Assembly (NCBI GenBank): GCA_028277515.1
Contig: JANQGC010000011.1
Location: 1 to 20,901, forward strand
Direction of reading: 5' to 3'
Origin: Anaerolineae bacterium
GTDB lineage: Bacteria > Chloroflexota > Anaerolineae > Promineifilales > Promineifilaceae
DNA: 20,901 bases
The notes below the pieces were generated by a model, which did no database searches, was not told the origin of the DNA, and worked only from the letters and a program-made list of their open reading frames with translations. The position numbers and the translations under genes are program-made. This document shows positions 20,601-20,901 of this stretch, piece by piece (the stretch's first letter is position 1; every line of letters begins with the position of its first letter).

Positions 20601-20901
20601 GACATGCTGACCATGGTGAGCAAGCCAGGATCATCCATCACCAGGACTTCGTAGGCATCGGATGGTCCGGTATTGCCGACATAAATCTTGTAATGCACGG
20701 CCGGACCGCCGGCGACGATCTCATTTTCTAACGCTTCCTTTTCCAGGGTCAGCGTCGATTCGGTGTGGACTATGGTGCGTATAGCATGCTGGTTGTTGGC
20801 TAAATTGGGATCTGGGTTATCGGCCGTAACCGACAGAACATGCCCTAAGGTCTTGTCGCCGATTGGTCCAATCAACCCTTCGGTGCCTGTATCGGGCGGC
20901 A
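17660..20901 (-). CDS. Large DUF11-repeat surface or secreted protein (5' end outside window)
   Basis: The frame runs off the right edge of the window; 1,079 residues are visible, all extracellular in style. Eight DUF11 (Ig-like) repeats of about 115-130 residues follow one another. Each begins with an 'xDLxxxK' strand (such as ADLKLQKFVKPDSEI, ADVSVEKEAVTS, AHLRVSKSSSSL), then 'G...Y.I.V.N.GPS.A.NV.V.D'. Each repeat holds a Cys pair close to a C-x-LGxxxPG motif, which suggests one disulphide per repeat. The protein ends in NYIFLPIVKR, a tail I recall from many Chloroflexota secreted proteins. No signal peptide can be judged because the N-terminus is missing. Likely role: surface layer, sheath or adhesion stalk; this is inference. 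A strong terminator follows the stop codon. Confidence 0.88.
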   Translation of the reverse strand, partial: PPDTGTEGLIGPIGDKTLGHVLSVTADNPDPNLANNQHAIRTIVHTESTLTLEKEALENEIVAGGPAVHYKIYVGNTGPSDAYEVLVMDDPGLLTMVSMSSSNVPMRCSDTSCWIPVLPAGERAIIDVLIKADPTLDPGEYINTAEITACRDDGDNNVCILPDPATVEEPINVVGWADLKLQKFVKPDSEIHAGEPFQFTIFVDNLGVSTAQDVVVEDTMFSSGPFELLHLAPVGDGTCDISPPQNGDVGSPINFSCSLEELGRYERWVINAQVVAYDEVDVNNEARVYAADPRDPNMDNNSDTASMHVIAAADVSVEKEAVTSPINAGEDATWTVTVRNNGPSTAENVQVTDILPALHLNDPGLITVQPASVACNIGQTITCNLGNMADGDEVVLTISGPTDPNYKATPGVVNNVSVDSDTKDPLQDNNRDSAAIAIRATGDLTIFKQSLPGTVAAGEQVAYFIDVSSGPPSTATNVIVTDELPPEFIYDSAQVVGGNGTKCSYAPGPHLITCDLGNMPPGAHEQIQVLGSIDPATPAGVVENTAKVTSSTAPEMESTAETAVINRAHLRVSKSSSSLNPATGETFSYEVEVKNEGPSVARNVKVFDELTGSVEYLYSRGVMCTNVEENVTCELGDIAPGETVKFELVVKVIPWVRDGHRSDNVIEVSSSTPPSSGVPLYAYSEEIVFRNVHDLKIRKFGKPDSSVDEGQSLLYTIVVDNFGPGVAFKTQVTDLISSDGDYSFRAPEFCRPKQGYASGNTTIRCDLDAIKRGEQKVFHVEVWPAEAQSLNNQADVEADGTDLDPNNNHAIVEHEIEDVADVGVTMHVDNDEVKSGEMLEYEIEVTNHGPSRAKNVELVTILSGAGIVDHISSSKGSCLISLQACALGHLDPAQKATITVKVTANEALGSGTRVALDAIVGAETYDDNNGNNWASVSSTVMAVRRMRLQMTSSVSEVSPGELFTLSVTAVNEGQGLLEDVRVNVAYSNVLTYVADSIGCGSGLSGCALGDIAPGQEASFDIIVQLANNAPQGSEVRGEATAGTQTENVEVDTSAARSSVPITGDKVTPGNYIFLPIVKR

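Noticed and set aside
20178..20654. 158-codon + strand open frame inside the DUF11 gene
   Set aside because: Antisense shadow of well-formed DUF11 repeats; no recognisable domain.

Overview
The window reads like chromosomal DNA from a free-living bacterium, most likely a member of the Chloroflexota (Anaerolineae/Ardenticatenia-like). This assignment is an inference. It rests on DUF11-repeat proteins ending in a FLPIVKR-type tail, an ECF sigma factor paired with a two-helix partner and a DUF6249-like membrane protein, a YdiJ-type FAD/Fe-S dehydrogenase, DinB-fold proteins, and very frequent CGGCCG hexamers. There are no rRNA or tRNA genes, no CRISPR array and no intact transposase.

Layout. 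(1) 1-3925 is a sugar-uptake locus on the + strand: the end of a periplasmic sugar-binding protein, a perfect 32-nt palindrome, a CUT2 (RbsA/MglA-type) double ATPase, a permease, two copies of an operator-like palindrome, and a PfkB-family phosphofructokinase-like kinase. (2) 3945-5377 holds an oxidoreductase remnant, then a striking control region (TTGACA-N17-TATAAA promoter inside an 81-bp nested inverted repeat) driving an MBL-fold hydrolase and a TetR regulator whose genes overlap. (3) 5378-6039 is decayed sequence with a frameshifted class III cyclase remnant. (4) 6040-7392 is a GMC oxidoreductase with pyranose-oxidase-like motifs, convergent with pgm (phosphoglucomutase). (5) 9251-11584 on the - strand carries an ECF sigma factor, a putative anti-sigma factor, an isochorismatase-like hydrolase and a DinB-fold protein. 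(6) 11585-12704 holds divergent promoters of one shared architecture (GTAAC-N17-GTCTAA) between the sigma gene and a + strand series of small membrane or hydrophobic proteins, interspersed with REP/MITE-like inverted repeats. (7) 12838-13432 is a VapBC toxin-antitoxin pair. (8) 13437-17429 on the - strand has a 987-aa D-2-hydroxyacid dehydrogenase (YdiJ type), a truncated YqiA-like hydrolase remnant and a second DinB-fold protein. (9) 17660-20901 is the C-terminal part of a large surface or secreted protein with eight DUF11 repeats, followed by a strong terminator.

How it fits together. The first block imports a sugar and may phosphorylate a sugar phosphate; pgm and the GMC oxidase also suggest carbohydrate metabolism, but no single pathway is demonstrated. 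The part that most looks like an undescribed system is the ECF sigma island at 10511-12704. The sigma factor appears to read two back-to-back promoters whose -35 boxes form one palindrome. One promoter drives its own gene, with tandem 60-bp hairpin repeats between it and the putative anti-sigma gene. The other drives a set of tiny membrane proteins with related N-termini.
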